This document shows positions 62,267 through 64,000 of a DNA stretch of 64,000 nucleotides, in pieces. Source of the stretch: Haloarcula salina. Lineage in GTDB: Archaea; Halobacteriota; Halobacteria; Halobacteriales; Haloarculaceae. The notes under the pieces were generated by a model. It had not been told where the DNA came from. It ran no database searches and worked only from the letters and a program-made list of their open reading frames with translations. The DNA is taken from assembly GCF_010119195.1 (NCBI RefSeq), contig NZ_WRXL01000007.1, positions 62,001 to 126,000 of the forward strand, given 5' to 3'. Made by a program: the position numbers and the translations under genes. Numbering within the stretch: position 1 is the stretch's first letter; every line of letters begins with the position of its first letter.

Positions 62267-63298
62267 ATGCGTTCCGGTCCCGTCTGGCCCTTACAGACCT
62301 CGTCACCCACGCCGACCGAGGCGGCGACGGCGACCGCCACGGACGTCGCGACCGACATCGGCGGTCTCCTCCCCTTCGAGATTCCGATGTGGGCCGCGAA
62401 CATCGGGCGCTCGCTCGTCGTCATCGCGCTGGCGATCGTGGTGTCTCGCGTCCTCGTTCGGCTCCTCGGCCGGCGAGTGGCACAGCGGTTTCGCCGGCCC
62501 AGCCTGACCCGGACGGCGCTCCGGGGCATCCGCGTCAGCGTGTACGTCTTCGCGCTGTTGACCGTCCTGAACATCTACGGGCTCCGGCTCTCGGAAATCG
62601 GGCTCTCCGTCGCGATCTTCTCGGCCGTGGTGGGTGTCGTCCTTGCCCCCATCGTCGGAAGCATCGTCTCCGGCGTGTTCCTGCTTGCCGATCAGCCGTA
62701 CGAGATCGGCGACATGGTCGAACTCGCCGACCGGGGCCAGCGCGGCTTCGTCGAGGACATCACGCTGCGACACACCAAGATGTTCACGCTCGACAACACC
62801 TTCCTCGTCATCCCCAACGGCGAGATGCGCCAGCGCGACGTGGTCAACTACTCGGCTGAGGACTCCCGGACGCGGCTCTCGCTCGACATCATCGTCACCT
62901 ACGAGAGCGACATCCCGGCCGCGCGGAAGCTGATCGAGGACGCCGCACGCGAGGTGGACAACGTCATCGGCGGCGGCCCGAACATCCGCGTCGGCGCGGC
63001 CCGGTATCCGGCCGCACCGACGGTGTACATCAACGAGTTCGCCGACCACGGCGTCCTGCTGACGCTGCGCTACTGGGTGACCGAACCGTACAAGCTCCTC
63101 ACCGCCCGCTCGCGCGTCCAGACGAACGTCTGGCGACGGCTCGAAGAGGCCGACGTGGAGATCGCCTACCCGCACTCGCACCTGTACTTCGACGAGACCA
63201 GCGGCGAGATGAACGTCTCGCTCACCGGGGGGAACGGCGTCGAGAACCTCGATCCGACGGACCCGCTCGACCGCGACGGCCCGCTCTCGGACAGTTAG
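62267..63298 (+). CDS. MscS family mechanosensitive ion channel
   Basis: A 343-aa channel of the small-conductance mechanosensitive family. A Ser/Thr/Pro-rich N-terminus of about 40 residues is followed by two outer helices, then the pore helix region SVAIFSAVVGVVLAPIVGSIVSGVFLLADQPYEIGDMVEL. The beta domain follows with RHTKMFTLDNTFLVIPNGEM, then the C-terminal cytoplasmic cage. The ATG at 62267 is the first in frame after the antisense PAC2 start. The gene protects against osmotic downshock by opening on membrane tension. Confidence 0.92.
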   Translation: MRSGPVWPLQTSSPTPTEAATATATDVATDIGGLLPFEIPMWAANIGRSLVVIALAIVVSRVLVRLLGRRVAQRFRRPSLTRTALRGIRVSVYVFALLTVLNIYGLRLSEIGLSVAIFSAVVGVVLAPIVGSIVSGVFLLADQPYEIGDMVELADRGQRGFVEDITLRHTKMFTLDNTFLVIPNGEMRQRDVVNYSAEDSRTRLSLDIIVTYESDIPAARKLIEDAAREVDNVIGGGPNIRVGAARYPAAPTVYINEFADHGVLLTLRYWVTEPYKLLTARSRVQTNVWRRLEEADVEIAYPHSHLYFDETSGEMNVSLTGGNGVENLDPTDPLDRDGPLSDS

Positions 63299-63738
63299 GA
63301 CTCCGAGGAGCCCGTCGACTGCTGTGTCGGCGCGTCCTCCGGCGTGACGGTGACGATCTCGCAGTCCAGTTCCTCGCGCAGATACTGTTCCACGTCGGGG
63401 TCGCTGACGAGCCGGCGGATCATCTCCCGCCAGCGGCTCACCTGCTTGCTCCCGATGACGACGACGTCGGCCTCCTGTGCGGCGACCTCGTCCAGGATCG
63501 TCTCCTCGACCAGCATCCCCGAGCGGACGACGTACCGCGTCCGCGGGAGGTGGCCGAACGCCTCCTCCACGGCGCGCTTGAGTTCCGTCCGCTTGACGCG
63601 GTGGCTGTTCTGATAGAGGTTGACGTGGAGCACCGTGAGGTCAGCGTCCTCCGCCTCGGCGAGCTGGATGGCTTTCCCGAGCGTGGCGCGGGAGTTCTCG
63701 GAGAGCGGGTACCTGACCGGGACGACGACCTGTGGCAT
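63295..63738 (-). CDS. Universal stress protein, UspA family
   Basis: A 147-aa USP domain with the beginning VVVPVRYPLSENSRATLGKA and the middle EADVVVIGSKQVSRWREMIRRLV. The ATP-type GxxGxG...GS/T loop is altered (IGSKQVSRWREMI), so ATP binding is uncertain. It overlaps the MscS 3' end by 4 bp on the opposite strand, so the genes converge. Confidence 0.85.
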   Translation of the reverse strand: MPQVVVPVRYPLSENSRATLGKAIQLAEAEDADLTVLHVNLYQNSHRVKRTELKRAVEEAFGHLPRTRYVVRSGMLVEETILDEVAAQEADVVVIGSKQVSRWREMIRRLVSDPDVEQYLREELDCEIVTVTPEDAPTQQSTGSSES

Positions 63739-63770
63739 CGACGAGTGATTCGACGGCGAGGGTTAAATCG

Positions 63771-64000
63771 CTAGCGACAGCGGACCCGACCGTCGACGGG
63801 AGCGTCGACCCCGTTGGCCCTGACGTAGTCGGTGAGCGCCTCGTACTGGACCGACGCGACCTCGACCCGGTGAGACTCGGTCAGGACGGGGAACTCCTGG
63901 GTCGTGTAGTAGAGGTAGTTGCTCGTCGCGAGGGTGTAGGTCTCGTCGTCGCGCACCGGCCGGCCGTCGACGGCCAGCCGCTCGACCGTGTCGGTTTCGT
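63771..64000 (-). CDS. 5'-nucleotidase/UshA-type phosphoesterase, C-terminal part (partial)
   Basis: The 3' end of a gene that continues beyond the window. The last ~76 residues contain the typical C-terminal substrate-domain pattern ETDTVERLAVDGRPV, then TYTLATSNYLYYTTQEFPVL, of the 5'-nucleotidase/2',3'-cyclic phosphodiesterase family. That domain selects the nucleotide or sugar. The catalytic metallophosphatase domain would lie outside the window. Confidence 0.75.
   Translation of the reverse strand, partial: ETDTVERLAVDGRPVRDDETYTLATSNYLYYTTQEFPVLTESHRVEVASVQYEALTDYVRANGVDAPVDGRVRCR

Overview
The window is chromosomal DNA of a haloarchaeon. The evidence is high GC, proteins rich in Asp and Glu, many transcripts that look leaderless (a TATA box about 25-30 nt before the start codon), a HalX response regulator, dodecin, an archaeal GINS and primase pair, an archaeal class I aldolase, and a tRNA without encoded CCA. 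Gene order leuB-glpR-pfkB and the aldolase with a PfkB-fold kinase fit known haloarchaea. I cannot name the genus with certainty. I saw no rRNA, CRISPR array, transposase or integrase gene.

Layout. 1-5.5 kb: the 5' end of an unknown gene, translesion polymerase dinB with a C-terminal PCNA-binding tail, small conserved genes, tRNA-Gly(TCC) with two upstream remnants of tRNA 3' ends, a Trm9-like methyltransferase and tyrS. 5.6-12.5 kb: a UPF1/DNA2-type helicase, asd, a D-2-hydroxyacid dehydrogenase, a HalX response regulator and a geranylgeranyl-reductase-type flavoprotein. 12.9-19.4 kb: a metal-handling island with a P1B-4 ATPase, a UspA protein, an FmdE-like protein, a P1B ATPase with a rare CPG membrane motif, its separate HMA metallochaperone and a divergent winged-helix regulator with a Cys-Glu-His-Cys motif. 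19.6-32.8 kb: signalling, membrane and housekeeping genes (REC-PAS-PAS-GAF protein, CPBP protease, DUF1684, J-domain protein, hisD, A-type Fe-S carrier, dodecin, aroA, M24 peptidase, small regulators, VOC protein).

32.9-42.4 kb is the branched-chain amino acid locus: leuA, then ilvB-ilvN-ilvC-(small ORF)-leuC-leuD with overlapping or nearly touching genes, then an HFX_2341-type regulator and leuB. The leuA reading frame is broken near its 5' end in this sequence. ilvB is preceded by a long leader with a hairpin and a tiny ORF overlapping its start codon. 42.5-46.1 kb is sugar metabolism: glpR and pfkB, and on the other strand a class I fructose-bisphosphate aldolase with a PfkB-fold kinase. 

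46.2-64 kb: small conserved genes, an OsmC protein, a UPF0173 hydrolase, a Zn/Cd-type (P1B-2) ATPase, a standalone CNNM domain, a Tat-lipoprotein HtrA-like protease, a lipoprotein, the replication pair priS-GINS, a GNAT acetyltransferase, DUF502 and DoxX membrane proteins, a pilin-like protein, an eIF2B-like protein, a PAC2 protein, an MscS channel, a second UspA protein, and the 3' part of a 5'-nucleotidase. The strongest leads are the leuA frameshift, the CPG-ATPase island with its palindromic divergent promoter, the ilvB leader, the tandem tRNA-Gly 3' remnants, and an 18-bp periodic GATAG repeat downstream of leuCD.
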